Of a stretch of DNA of 64,000 nucleotides, positions 28,483 through 36,538 are shown piece by piece. Source of the stretch: CAVUAF01 sp963739375. GTDB taxonomy: Bacteria; Acidobacteriota; Terriglobia; Terriglobales; Acidobacteriaceae. The stretch is from contig CAVUAF010000003.1 of assembly GCA_963739375.1 (NCBI GenBank), forward strand, positions 186,001 through 250,000. The letters are read 5' to 3'. Under the pieces are notes generated by a model. That model ran no database searches. It was not told where the DNA came from and saw only the letters and a list, made by a program, of their open reading frames with translations. The first letter of the stretch is position 1; the number at the start of each line of letters is the position of its first letter. The translations under genes were made by a program, and so were the position numbers.

Positions 28483-29124
28483 ATGTCCCGCAATTATTCG
28501 ATCAGGATGCTTTCTGTGGCAGTGCTGCTGGCGCTCCTGCTCGCTGCCTGCGAGTCGGAAAAGCCCAAGGTCGCAGAAAAGCCCAAAGAAGAACCGCTGC
28601 CGGCGAAGGCCACCGCGCATATCGAGACCACCGCGGGCGCGCTGACCTGTGAGTTGTTTCCGCAGCTCGCGCCGAAAAATGTAGCCAACTTCATTGGGCT
28701 GGCCGAGGGGGCAAAAGAATGGAAGCACCCAGTGAATGGCCGCATCGTCCACTTCCATCTGTATGACGGCACCGTGTTTCACCGCGTAATTCCGAATTTC
28801 ATGGTCCAGGGAGGCGACCCTGCGGGCAACGGCGCGGGCGGACCCGGCTATAACGTCGCCGACGAAATCCGCTCGGACTTGAAGTTCGACAAGCCCGGCC
28901 GCATGGCGATGGCCAACGAGGGCGCCAACACCAACGGCTCGCAGTTTTTTGTGACCGAGGTGGCAACCCCGCATCTGAATGGGCGTTTCACCATCATTGG
29001 GCAGTGCGACGCGGCTTCGGTCGCGGTGGTGAAGAAGATCGCGCGCCTGCCGCGCGACAAGAACACCGACCGGCCGTTCGAGCCGGTGAAGATCCAGAAA
29101 GTCACGATCGAGCGCGGCAGCTAA
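28483..29124 (+). CDS. lipoprotein cyclophilin-type peptidyl-prolyl isomerase
   Basis: A 213-residue protein. A signal with lipobox LLLAAC places the mature N-terminal cysteine in a lipid anchor, followed by a Lys/Glu/Pro linker and the cyclophilin core (FHRVIPNFMVQGGDPAG, ANTNGSQFFVTEV). ATG follows GGAGG. Second of three tandem cyclophilins, 21 bases after the first. Confidence 0.92.
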   Translation: MSRNYSIRMLSVAVLLALLLAACESEKPKVAEKPKEEPLPAKATAHIETTAGALTCELFPQLAPKNVANFIGLAEGAKEWKHPVNGRIVHFHLYDGTVFHRVIPNFMVQGGDPAGNGAGGPGYNVADEIRSDLKFDKPGRMAMANEGANTNGSQFFVTEVATPHLNGRFTIIGQCDAASVAVVKKIARLPRDKNTDRPFEPVKIQKVTIERGS

Positions 29125-29144
29125 GCGCCGCCAAGGAGAACCGC

Positions 29145-29677
29145 ATGGCACGTCAACCCGGTACCTACGCAATCCTGGACACTTCGGAAGGGCCGATCGT
29201 CTGCCGGCTGTTCGAGAAGGACGCGCCCAAAACGGTGCAGAACTTCGTCGAGCTGGCCGAGGGTAAGCGCAGCTGGAGCGACCGCATCAGCGGCAAGAAG
29301 GGCACCGGGGCACTTTACGACGGCACCATCTTCCACCGCGTGATTCCAAATTTCATGGTGCAGGGCGGCGACCCCAGCGGCACCGGCATGGGTGGGCCCG
29401 GCTATCAATTTGAAGACGAAACCAGGGCTCGCCGCACAAGTTCGACAAGCCCGGGAAGCTCGCCATGGCCAATGCCGGCCCCAATACCAACGGCTCGCAG
29501 TTCTTTATCACGGTGGCGGCCACGGACTGGCTGACCGGAAAGCACACCATCTTCGGCGAGGTGGTGGAAGGCTACGAGGTGGTCGAGAAGATCGTCGCCG
29601 CACCGCGCAATCGCCAGGACAAGCCCAACCAGGACGTGGTGCTGCGGTCGGTGAAGATCGAGCGGTCCGGCGCGTGA
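29145..29677 (+). CDS. cytoplasmic cyclophilin-type peptidyl-prolyl isomerase (frameshifted)
   Basis: A signal-less cyclophilin starting MARQPGTYAILDTSEG with FHRVIPNFMVQGGDP. The frame breaks after GYQFEDET at about 29424. The family text resumes one frame over as GSPHKFDKPGKLAMANAG ... NGSQFFIT and runs to 29677. Restoring one base (ACCAGGG to ACCAAGGG would give Thr-Lys-Gly) gives a normal protein of about 177 residues. As read, the product would be truncated before the active-site segment. Error or true pseudogene cannot be told from this sequence. Confidence 0.88.
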
Positions 29678-29712
29678 TGCTGCTCGGGCCCCGGTGAGCT
29701 GAAGAATCGGGT

Positions 29713-29741
29713 TTGCGGTTGCGGCTGTTCCCGGCTAGGAT
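29713..29741 (+). promoter_or_regulatory. putative sigma-70-type promoter
   Basis: TTGCGG (29713-29718), a 17-base spacer, and TAGGAT (29736-29741). It would start transcription near 29748, just ahead of the two leader hairpins. Consensus match is partial. Confidence 0.4.
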
Positions 29742-29748
29742 GATGCAA

Positions 29749-29848
29749 GAGCGCTCGTGCAGACCTTTTGCGCGAGCGCTTCTGTTTGGGAACAAAAACT
29801 CATCGCCCGTGCGTCCCTGCGACGCGCGGGCGATTGCTTTTTTGGAGG
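29749..29848 (+). promoter_or_regulatory. leader with tandem hairpins and a terminator abutting the ribosome site
   Basis: Hairpin 1: AGCGCTCG (29750-29757) with CGAGCGCT (29773-29780). Hairpin 2: 29802-29815 with 29821-29834, 14 pairs with one wobble and a 5-base loop, followed by a T run (29838-29843). GGAGG of the next gene starts at 29844. A terminator that directly precedes a ribosome site suggests transcription attenuation or a small riboswitch-like element. It could also simply end the cyclophilin transcript. Confidence 0.5.
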
Positions 29849-29852
29849 CAAG

Positions 29853-30401
29853 ATGATGACTTCGGTACGGCTGCTCTCGACCGGCGCTTCCCTGCTGGCG
29901 CTATGCGGCGCCACGGCCCAGGCGGCGGATTTCGTCGCGCAATCACTCACCGAAACCGGCGGATTCACACTCGCGGCGCCGATGGATCGCGTCTTCCCGC
30001 TCTTCGGGCCGGTACGCGAAAGAGAATGGGCAGTCGGCTGGAACCCGACGCTCATCTATCCCACCGACCGCGAGGTCGCCGAGGGCATGGTCTTCACCGT
30101 CGGCGAAAACGAAGGGCTCGCGTACTGGGTGGTGACCCAATACGACCCCGCCATGCACACGGTTGCTTACGTCAACGTCACACCCGGACACGTGGTGAAC
30201 CGCATCCTAGTGCGCTGCCGCGCGGCCGGCGCCAACGAGACGGAGGTGTCAGTCGCCTACGCACACACAGCGCTGGGCGAGAGCGGCAACCGCTGGATCG
30301 TGACCCTGACGCCCAGCAGCTACGCCGCCAAGATGCAGCACTGGCAGCAGGCCATCACCTACGCGCTTAAGCACGGCCACCCCATGCCGCGGGCGCACTG
30401 A
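29853..30401 (+). CDS. secreted SRPBCC-like protein of unknown function
   Basis: About 182 residues. ATG at 29853 or 29856, both just after GGAGG. Signal peptide LLSTGASLLALCGATAQA. The mature part (GGFTLAAPMDRVFPLFGP, EWAVGWNPTLIYPTDREVAEG, then beta strands and a long last helix) resembles the START/SRPBCC ligand-cavity fold, normally cytoplasmic, so an exported one is notable. A strong terminator follows. Confidence 0.75.
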   Translation: MMTSVRLLSTGASLLALCGATAQAADFVAQSLTETGGFTLAAPMDRVFPLFGPVREREWAVGWNPTLIYPTDREVAEGMVFTVGENEGLAYWVVTQYDPAMHTVAYVNVTPGHVVNRILVRCRAAGANETEVSVAYAHTALGESGNRWIVTLTPSSYAAKMQHWQQAITYALKHGHPMPRAH

Positions 30402-30412
30402 GCGCGCACAAG

Positions 30413-30447
30413 AACACCCGCCCCAACGAAGGTCGGGCGGGTGTTTT
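30413..30447. terminator. strong intrinsic terminator
   Basis: AACACCCGCCC (30413-30423) and GGGCGGGTGTT (30435-30445) are perfect complements, followed by TTTT. It separates the SRPBCC-like gene from the convergent HEPN cassette, and its A-rich left flank could also serve the minus strand. Confidence 0.85.
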
Positions 30448-30453
30448 CATCCT

Positions 30454-30837
30454 TCAGCTAATTTCGTAAAGATAGGCGGTCACGGAAAGACCGTTGACCA
30501 TAGTATTTTGGAGCCGAGCTCCCTCGACACTCTGCGCTGAGCCGAACACCGACCGCAGTGCGGCATATATCGGGTTTCGGGGACTCATAACAGACAGGCG
30601 CAGCAGCTGGAAATCTGATGTTTGCATTGACTTCGTGATCTTACTCAGTGCCAAGTAAGTATTTCGCGGCCCCAAACCATCGACCATTTCTGTAGCCACA
30701 ACGAGTTGCCAGTCATCCGACGCTTCATCAAAAAGCCACAAAACGCCTCGGTACGAGAAGCCGCGCTTCTTGAGTTCGGCCGTGAGTTGGCGGCCGAATT
30801 CCAAGTCCGAAGGACTGAGTGTGACGGCGTATGGCAT
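30454..30837 (-). CDS. partner protein of the HEPN cassette, unknown function
   Basis: A 127-residue soluble protein with a mixed alpha/beta pattern (PSDLEFGRQLTAELKKRG, GVLWLFDEASDDWQLVVAT, then ALSKITKSMQTSDFQLLRL). Its ATG shares one base with the stop of the HEPN gene (TAATG), so translation is coupled. Base composition is visibly more AT-rich than that of neighbours. No family recognised. Its fixed position after a HEPN gene suggests an antitoxin-like or effector partner. Confidence 0.75.
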   Translation of the reverse strand: MPYAVTLSPSDLEFGRQLTAELKKRGFSYRGVLWLFDEASDDWQLVVATEMVDGLGPRNTYLALSKITKSMQTSDFQLLRLSVMSPRNPIYAALRSVFGSAQSVEGARLQNTMVNGLSVTAYLYEIS

Positions 30838-31259
30838 TACCAGTAAGCCTCGATCCAGGGTAGCATCCCGTGATCAGTATCTGTGACGGCAAAAAAGATA
30901 TCCCGGGCAGCCTGTTCGGCCCACTCCGCGTAACGGCTATCTGCGTCCCAGTCCTTCACAGTCAACCAGTTCGCCTCAAACTCTGCGTCTGCCCTGACCC
31001 GCTTTGCTAGTTCTTCCTGCAGTCCGGCGGTGTTGATGAGCGATGCAGGTTTATGTTTCCAGCAATCGCGTGCCCGATCTAGATCGGGAAACTCGTATTG
31101 GACCGTCTGGCGAGCGATGCAAGCCTTCAATGCGGCTTCTAATGCGAGGCCGATAAGGTGATACGCACCACTGTATCGGCCATTGTCCAACAACAGCCTT
31201 GCATCTTCAAGTCGCGCGTTCGTTAGCGCCTGGAGGTCGGCACGTGTGAGCTTTGCCAT
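30837..31259 (-). CDS. HEPN-domain-like protein
   Basis: A 140-residue, mostly helical protein. LEDARLLLDNGRYSGAYHLI followed by GLALEAALKACIAR is the HEPN opening pattern. RDCWKH (Arg64, His69) fits an Rx4H ribonuclease-type motif, followed by a KPASLINTAGL segment like the HEPN KHxLxxL region. Known: HEPN proteins are often RNases in toxin-antitoxin or defence loci. The domain call is moderately firm; activity is inferred. AT-richer than neighbours. Confidence 0.75.
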   Translation of the reverse strand: MAKLTRADLQALTNARLEDARLLLDNGRYSGAYHLIGLALEAALKACIARQTVQYEFPDLDRARDCWKHKPASLINTAGLQEELAKRVRADAEFEANWLTVKDWDADSRYAEWAEQAARDIFFAVTDTDHGMLPWIEAYW

Positions 31260-31292
31260 TGTCAGTCCAAGAAAGGTCCAGATCGACGCCGA

Positions 31293-32219
31293 CTAAACCC
31301 CGATCACCGCGCACAGCTCCTTCACCGACGCGGCGCTCTTATCCAGGGCCGCCTGCTCTTCCGGCGTGAGCTTGATCTCGATGATCTGCTCCAGGCCGCG
31401 CGCCCCGAGCTTGCACGGCACGCCGACAAACAGCCCATGGATGCCGTACTCGCCTTCCAGGTAGGCGGCGCAGGGCAGGATCTTCTTCTTGTCCTTGAGG
31501 ATCGCCTCGACCATCTCGGTCACGGCGGCCGAGGGCGCGTAGTAGGCGCTGCCGGTCTTCAGGTACTTCACGATCTCGGCGCCGCCGTCGCGCGTGCGCT
31601 GCACCAGGCGGTCGATCGTCGCTTTGTCCATCAGCTCGGTGATCGGGATGCCGGCCACGGTGGAGTAGCGCGGCAGCGGCACCATGGTGTCGCCGTGCCC
31701 GCCGAGCACGAACGCGGTCACGTTCTCCACGCTGACCTTCAGTTCGCCGGCGATGAAGGCGCGGAAACGCGCCGAATCGAGCACGCCCGCCATGCCGATG
31801 ACGCGGTTGCGCGCGAACTTCGACATCTTGAACGCCGCCTGGGCCATGGCGTCGAGCGGGTTCGAGACGATGATCAGGAGGCAGTTGGGCGAGTGCTGCA
31901 CCACCTTGCCCACCACGTCCTGCATGATCTTGTAGTTGGTGTTGAGCAGGTCGTCGCGGCTCATGCCCGGCTTGCGCGGGATGCCGGCGGTGATGACCAC
32001 GATGTCGGAATTGGCCGTATCGGCGTAATCGTTGGTGCCCAGAACGTGCGCGTCGCGTTTCTCGATGGGCATGGCCTGGAGCAGGTCGAGCCCCTTGCCC
32101 TGCGGCACGCCTTCAATGATGTCGATGAGGACGACGTCGCACAACTCCTTCGACGCCAGCCAGTGCGCCGTCGTGGCCCCCACATGACCGCTGCCTACTA
32201 CTGTGACTTTGTTACGCAT
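31293..32219 (-). CDS. mdh: malate dehydrogenase
   Basis: A 308-residue LDH-like malate dehydrogenase. NAD site KVTVVGSGHVGATTAHWLA, the substrate region GIPRKPGMSRDDLL with catalytic-loop arginines, IVSNPLDAM, and the catalytic His in VLGGHGDTMVPL. It interconverts malate and oxaloacetate in the TCA cycle. It lies downstream of icd on the same strand with a 146-base gap. Confidence 0.95.
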   Translation of the reverse strand: MRNKVTVVGSGHVGATTAHWLASKELCDVVLIDIIEGVPQGKGLDLLQAMPIEKRDAHVLGTNDYADTANSDIVVITAGIPRKPGMSRDDLLNTNYKIMQDVVGKVVQHSPNCLLIIVSNPLDAMAQAAFKMSKFARNRVIGMAGVLDSARFRAFIAGELKVSVENVTAFVLGGHGDTMVPLPRYSTVAGIPITELMDKATIDRLVQRTRDGGAEIVKYLKTGSAYYAPSAAVTEMVEAILKDKKKILPCAAYLEGEYGIHGLFVGVPCKLGARGLEQIIEIKLTPEEQAALDKSAASVKELCAVIGV

Positions 32220-32365
32220 GAGGATGTGCCTTTCGCAAATGAGAATGAGGAACCCACATCAAATACTGGCGCTATCCGCCGGCCGCCCGCCGAACCCTGT
32301 CAGCCTAACCGGGACGTTAGCAAGCCGGTGTGATGACGGTCACGCCTGCCGGTGCCCGGTCCCGG

Positions 32366-33771
32366 CTAGGCCATGTTCTGCACAATGTACTCGGCGAACT
32401 CGCTGGTCTTGACCTTGGTCGCGCCTTCCATGAGGCGCTCGAAATCGTAGGTCACCTTCTTCTGCTGGATGGTGAGCTCCATGGCGTCCTCGATCAGCCG
32501 CGCCGCTTCCGGCCAGCCCAGGAAATCGAACATCATCATCCCGGAAAGGATCACCGAGCCGGGATTGATCACGTCCTTGTCGGCGTATTTCGGGGCCGTG
32601 CCGTGGGTGGCTTCGAAGATGGCGTATTCATCGCCGATGTTCGCTCCCGGCGCTATCCCCAACCCGCCCACCTGCGCCGCGCACGCGTCGCTGATGTAAT
32701 CGCCGTTGAGGTTGGGCGTGGCCAGCACGCTGTATTCCGCGGGCCGCGTGACCACCTGCTGGAAGATGGAGTCGGCGATGCGGTCGTTGACCATGAGCTT
32801 CTGCTTCCAGGCACCGTGGCCGTGCGAGGGGTAGAGCTTTTCCAGCACCTGCTGCACCTCGCGGCCGATGCCCTTCTGGAAGTCGGGCGAGGCGTATTCC
32901 AACCCCGGCTCGATCGCCTGCGCGTTTTGCTCGACCGTCAGCTCCGCGTTCTTGTCCTGGTTGTCGAGGATCCAGCTCTCGCGCTCGGTGACGATGGCGT
33001 CGCGAAACTCCGCCGTCGCCAGCTCGTAGCCCCACTCGCGGAAGGCGCCCTCGGTGAACTTCTGGATGTTGCCCTTGTGCATCAGGGTCACCACCTTGCG
33101 TCCGCTGGCCAGCGCGTGCTGGATGGCCTTGCGCACCAGCCGCTTGGTCCCGGTGACGGAGATGGGCTTGATGCCGACGCCGGAGTCCTCGCGGATGCGT
33201 TTTGACGTGCCCTTCAGCATCTCGTTGTTCAGGAAATCGATCAGCTTTTTGGCGCCCTCGGCGTTCCCTGCTTCCACTCGATGCCGGCGTACACGTCTTC
33301 CGTGTTCTCGCGGAAGATCACAATGTTCATGCGTTCCGGATGCTTCACCGGCGAGGGCACGCCCTGGTAGTAACGGACCGGGCGCACGCAGGCGTAAAGA
33401 TCGAGCACCTGCCGCAGGGTGACGTTGAGGGAGCGAATGCCGCCGCCCACGGGTGTGGTGAGCGGCCCCTTGATGGCCACGCGGAATTCGCGAATCGCAT
33501 CCACCGTTTGCTGCGGCAGCCAGTCTTTGAACCTGGTGAAAGCTTTTTCTCCGGCAAAAACCTCGTACCAGGCCACCCGGCGCTTGCCGCCATAGGCCTT
33601 GTGGACCGCAGCGTCGAAGACGCGCTGCGCGGCGCGCCAGATGTCGCGTCCGGTGCCGTCGCCCTCAATAAACGGAATAATCGGGTTCTCCGGGATGACG
33701 AAGGCGCCGTTCCGATGCTCAATCCGCGTGCCATCCTGCGGAACCGGCTCGCCGTTGTAGGAAGCCGCCAT
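32366..33771 (-). CDS. icd: NADP-dependent isocitrate dehydrogenase (frameshifted)
   Basis: ATG at 33771 with AAGGGGG upstream. N-terminal part: IPFIEGDGTGRDIW ... NIVIFRENTEDVYAGIEW. The frame is then lost at about 33275 and resumes one base over as EAGNAEGAKKLIDFLNNEM, continuing through NLNGDYISDACAAQVGGLG and GTAPKYADKDVINPGSVIL to 32366. One missing base in a short G run (TGGAAG for TGGGAAG on the coding strand) explains it. Repaired length is about 468 residues. As a central TCA enzyme, true loss would be costly, so sequence error is the simpler reading. Confidence 0.9.
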
Positions 33772-33912
33772 GATTCCCCCTTGCCGACCCGGCGCCCGCT
33801 GGTGACGCCCGGCGCAGACAACGAAACCTATCATTATAACGCCGGGGTATCCGCGGCGGCAGCAGGAAGACGCGGATCGCGGCACGTCGCGTTTGGCGCT
33901 AAGCTTATCCGC

Positions 33913-35028
33913 GTGAACCAGTGGGACGTAGTCGTGATCGGCGGCGGACCGGCGGGTTGCGCCGCCGCAACGGCGGCCGCGCGCGACGGCGCGCGGGTCG
34001 CCCTGCTGGAGCGTGGCCGCTATCCGCGGCACAAAGTGTGCGGCGAGTTTGTCTCGGCGGAATCGCTGGGATTGCTGGAGCAACTGCTGGAGCGCAGTGG
34101 CCAGACGGCGCTGCTGCAGCATGCGCCGCGCATCGGCAAGGCCCACATCTACCTGGGATCACAAGTGCTGGAAGGCGCGGTGAGTCCCCCGGCGGCCAGC
34201 GTGCCCCGCTTCGCCCTCGACGCTGCCCTGTGGCAGGCTGCCAGGGAGAGCGGCGTGGAATGCCGCCAGCAGGTCCACGTGGGCGCCATCGAGCACGCCG
34301 GCGGCTTCCGCGTCCATGGCAGCGCGGGGACCTATGCGGCGTCCGCCGTCATTGACGCCAGCGGCCGCTGGTCGAACCTCGGGCCCCGCACCCCGGCACG
34401 CGGCGGCAAGCCGCAGTGGCTCGGGCTGAAAGCGCACTTTGTCGCGCCTGACACGGTCGCGGCAGACACCACCGAACTCTACATTTTTGCGGGTGGCTAC
34501 TGCGGCGTACAGCCAGTGTGGTCCAACGAAGCGCAGCAGTTGCGGCTGAATGTATGCGCCATGGTGCGCAACGATATCGCCACCGACCTTGCCGGCGTCT
34601 TTCGGCGAAACCGGTTGCTGGCGGAACGCAGCCGCGCCTGGGCGCAGGCCACGGAACTCGTGGCCACCTCGCCACTGCTCTTTCGGCCGGCGCGCACCGA
34701 ACGCAACGGGGCTTTCCTCGCCGGCGATGCGGCCGCCTTCATTGATCCGTTTGTGGGCGACGGCATCTCGATCGCGCTGCGCAGCGGCACGCTGGCGGGC
34801 GAAATGGCGGCGCGCGTCGGCCGCCGCGAGTGGACGCTGCCGCGCGCGCTGGAGGAATACGGCACGCGCTACCGCGCGGCTTTTGGCCCCGCCTTCCGCC
34901 ACACGCGCCACCTGCGCCGCCTGATGCAGATGCCCGACTTCCTGCGTGCCCCCGTCGTGCAGCTGCTGCGGCTGCCGGGTGCGACTGAGTTCCTGATCCG
35001 CAAGACGCGCGCGGCGCGCCACGCTTGA
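33913..35028 (+). CDS. FAD-dependent oxidoreductase, geranylgeranyl-reductase/halogenase type
   Basis: About 371 residues from a GTG at 33913. N-terminal FAD site VVVIGGGPAGCAAATAAA, the motif PRHKVCGEFVSAESL, the DG-type region VIDASGRWSN, and the second FAD motif GDAAAFIDPFVGDGISIAL. Members reduce isoprenoid double bonds or modify polyketides or phenols. It is convergent with a methyltransferase gene. Substrate unknown. Confidence 0.88.
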   Translation: MNQWDVVVIGGGPAGCAAATAAARDGARVALLERGRYPRHKVCGEFVSAESLGLLEQLLERSGQTALLQHAPRIGKAHIYLGSQVLEGAVSPPAASVPRFALDAALWQAARESGVECRQQVHVGAIEHAGGFRVHGSAGTYAASAVIDASGRWSNLGPRTPARGGKPQWLGLKAHFVAPDTVAADTTELYIFAGGYCGVQPVWSNEAQQLRLNVCAMVRNDIATDLAGVFRRNRLLAERSRAWAQATELVATSPLLFRPARTERNGAFLAGDAAAFIDPFVGDGISIALRSGTLAGEMAARVGRREWTLPRALEEYGTRYRAAFGPAFRHTRHLRRLMQMPDFLRAPVVQLLRLPGATEFLIRKTRAARHA

Positions 35029-35064
35029 CGCGCGGGCGCGGCGCCGCTAGGGCTCGGGTACGAG

Positions 35065-35763
35065 CTAGCGAATGGCCAGGACTTCGCGCACGTTGTCGCG
35101 GGCAAGGAAAAACTTCAGCGAGGCAAAATCGCGGAACAGGTTCTCGATGTGGCGGTTGGCGAAGACCCGCCGCAACCGGAACAGCGGCTGCTTCGCGCCC
35201 CGGCCTTCCTGCGGCTTCCACACCGGCTGCAGGATTACGTTGTCGGGGCTGTCCGAGACGTGGTAGCGGAAGTAGGGCGCGTCGGGTCCGGCGTCCTTGG
35301 TGTGAAAGAAGCCCAGAAGAATTCCGCCCGGCTTCATGGCGTGATGCAGCCGCTCCACCAGCGGCTTCACCAGCGGCTCCTCCAGGTAGTCGGGCATGTC
35401 CCACAGCAGCACGCCATCGAACATCCCTTCCGCGTAGGCGAGGTTCGCCGCCATGAACCGCTCCACCTGGATGCGGCGAGCGCCGGTGTCGTCCGGGCCC
35501 AGGAACTGCGGGTCGGTGGCGGCGAAGAGCACGTCCTCGTTGTAGTAGCGTCCGCCGCGGTTGGTGAAATGCATGATGTTGGCGGCCGAGGTGGGACCCA
35601 GGTCGAGCACGCACAGCGAATCGATGCTCTTGATGGCGCGCGCAAATTCCGTCCAGCCGCTGGAATGGCGGGAGAAGCGCTCGGCACTGCTGCCGCCGGC
35701 CAAAGCGCCTGCCGGCGCCGCCGCCCCGCGAAACATGCGCAAGATGTGGCTCACGCTACCCAT
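35065..35763 (-). CDS. class I SAM-dependent methyltransferase-like protein
   Basis: A 232-residue soluble protein with a Rossmann-type motif I (SLCVLDLGPTSAANIMHF), then YAEGMFDGVLLWDMPDYLEE as the motif III/IV region and MKPGGILLGFFHTKD. The usual GxGxG is altered to LGPTSA, as in several divergent bacterial members, so SAM binding is likely but not certain. It is downstream of no obvious operon; bactofilin lies 48 bases upstream. Confidence 0.75.
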   Translation of the reverse strand: MGSVSHILRMFRGAAAPAGALAGGSSAERFSRHSSGWTEFARAIKSIDSLCVLDLGPTSAANIMHFTNRGGRYYNEDVLFAATDPQFLGPDDTGARRIQVERFMAANLAYAEGMFDGVLLWDMPDYLEEPLVKPLVERLHHAMKPGGILLGFFHTKDAGPDAPYFRYHVSDSPDNVILQPVWKPQEGRGAKQPLFRLRRVFANRHIENLFRDFASLKFFLARDNVREVLAIR

Positions 35764-35811
35764 CAGGCTCCGTACCCAGTTTGCGGCGGGACGCGAACCG
35801 CGCCGCCGCGA

Positions 35812-36408
35812 TCAGTACTTCTTCGGCTCCAGCAGCGGCGCATGCCCACTACCCGCCGCCGCAGCGGAAGCCGTGGGCGTCGCCGCATGGGCGGGCGCGG
35901 AATAGGCGGGCGTCGCGGGCGCGATTTCGCGCTTCGGCTCCGGCTTCGCTTCCGCCTTGGGGGTTTCTTTCTGAATGTCGATCCCGCCCTTGAAGTAGGC
36001 GCCGTCTTCGATGACGATGCGCTGGGTGAAGATGTCGCCCACCAGGATGGCCGATTTCTTCAGCTCAACGCGCTCCGTGCCGCGCACATTGCCTTCCACC
36101 CTGCCATGCACCACGACGTCGCGCGCGTTGACGTTGGCGCGCACCCGGCCATGCGGGCCGATGGTGATGCTGTGCCCCTTCAGATCGATGCTGCCTTCCA
36201 CTTCGCCATCGAGGTAGAGATCTTCGCTGCCGGAGAGCTCCCCTTTCACCAGGACAGACTTGCCGATATGCGCCACGTCGGCACGGAAACCTTCAGGCTT
36301 GGGTGTATCCATGAGTTTCTCCTTGATGACAGGGGCTACGACGGGCACCGGCGCCAGCGGCGGCGCCGGCACGGCGGGACGTTCCTCTTCTTTGCGCGAT
36401 TTCCACAT
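35812..36408 (-). CDS. bactofilin
   Basis: About 198 residues from ATG at 36408 (GGGAG upstream). The bactofilin core spans about residues 45-140: HIGKSVLVKGELSGSEDLYL, GEVEGSIDLKGHSITIGPHG, RVRANVNARDVVVHGRVEGN, with repeated Gly-Val strands forming a beta helix. Both tails are Pro/Ala/Lys-rich and disordered. Bactofilins polymerise into cytoskeletal scaffolds for cell shape and peptidoglycan enzymes. Confidence 0.94.
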   Translation of the reverse strand: MWKSRKEEERPAVPAPPLAPVPVVAPVIKEKLMDTPKPEGFRADVAHIGKSVLVKGELSGSEDLYLDGEVEGSIDLKGHSITIGPHGRVRANVNARDVVVHGRVEGNVRGTERVELKKSAILVGDIFTQRIVIEDGAYFKGGIDIQKETPKAEAKPEPKREIAPATPAYSAPAHAATPTASAAAAGSGHAPLLEPKKY

Positions 36409-36538
36409 ACTGGACTCTCCCTTGCTTACCTCATCCGGCGGCTGAAGACACACCCGCAACTCACCGGAGGAGAACGGCTTGGGGCAATACTACCCAAGCC
36501 TTGCAGCGGCGGCAATCGGGTTTTTTGTCAGCTGTTGA

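Noticed and set aside
36476..36500. Stem GGCTTGGG/CCCAAGCC upstream of bactofilin as a terminator
   Set aside because: The 8-bp stem is perfect but no T run follows on the strand that would need it; it may be an operator or chance.
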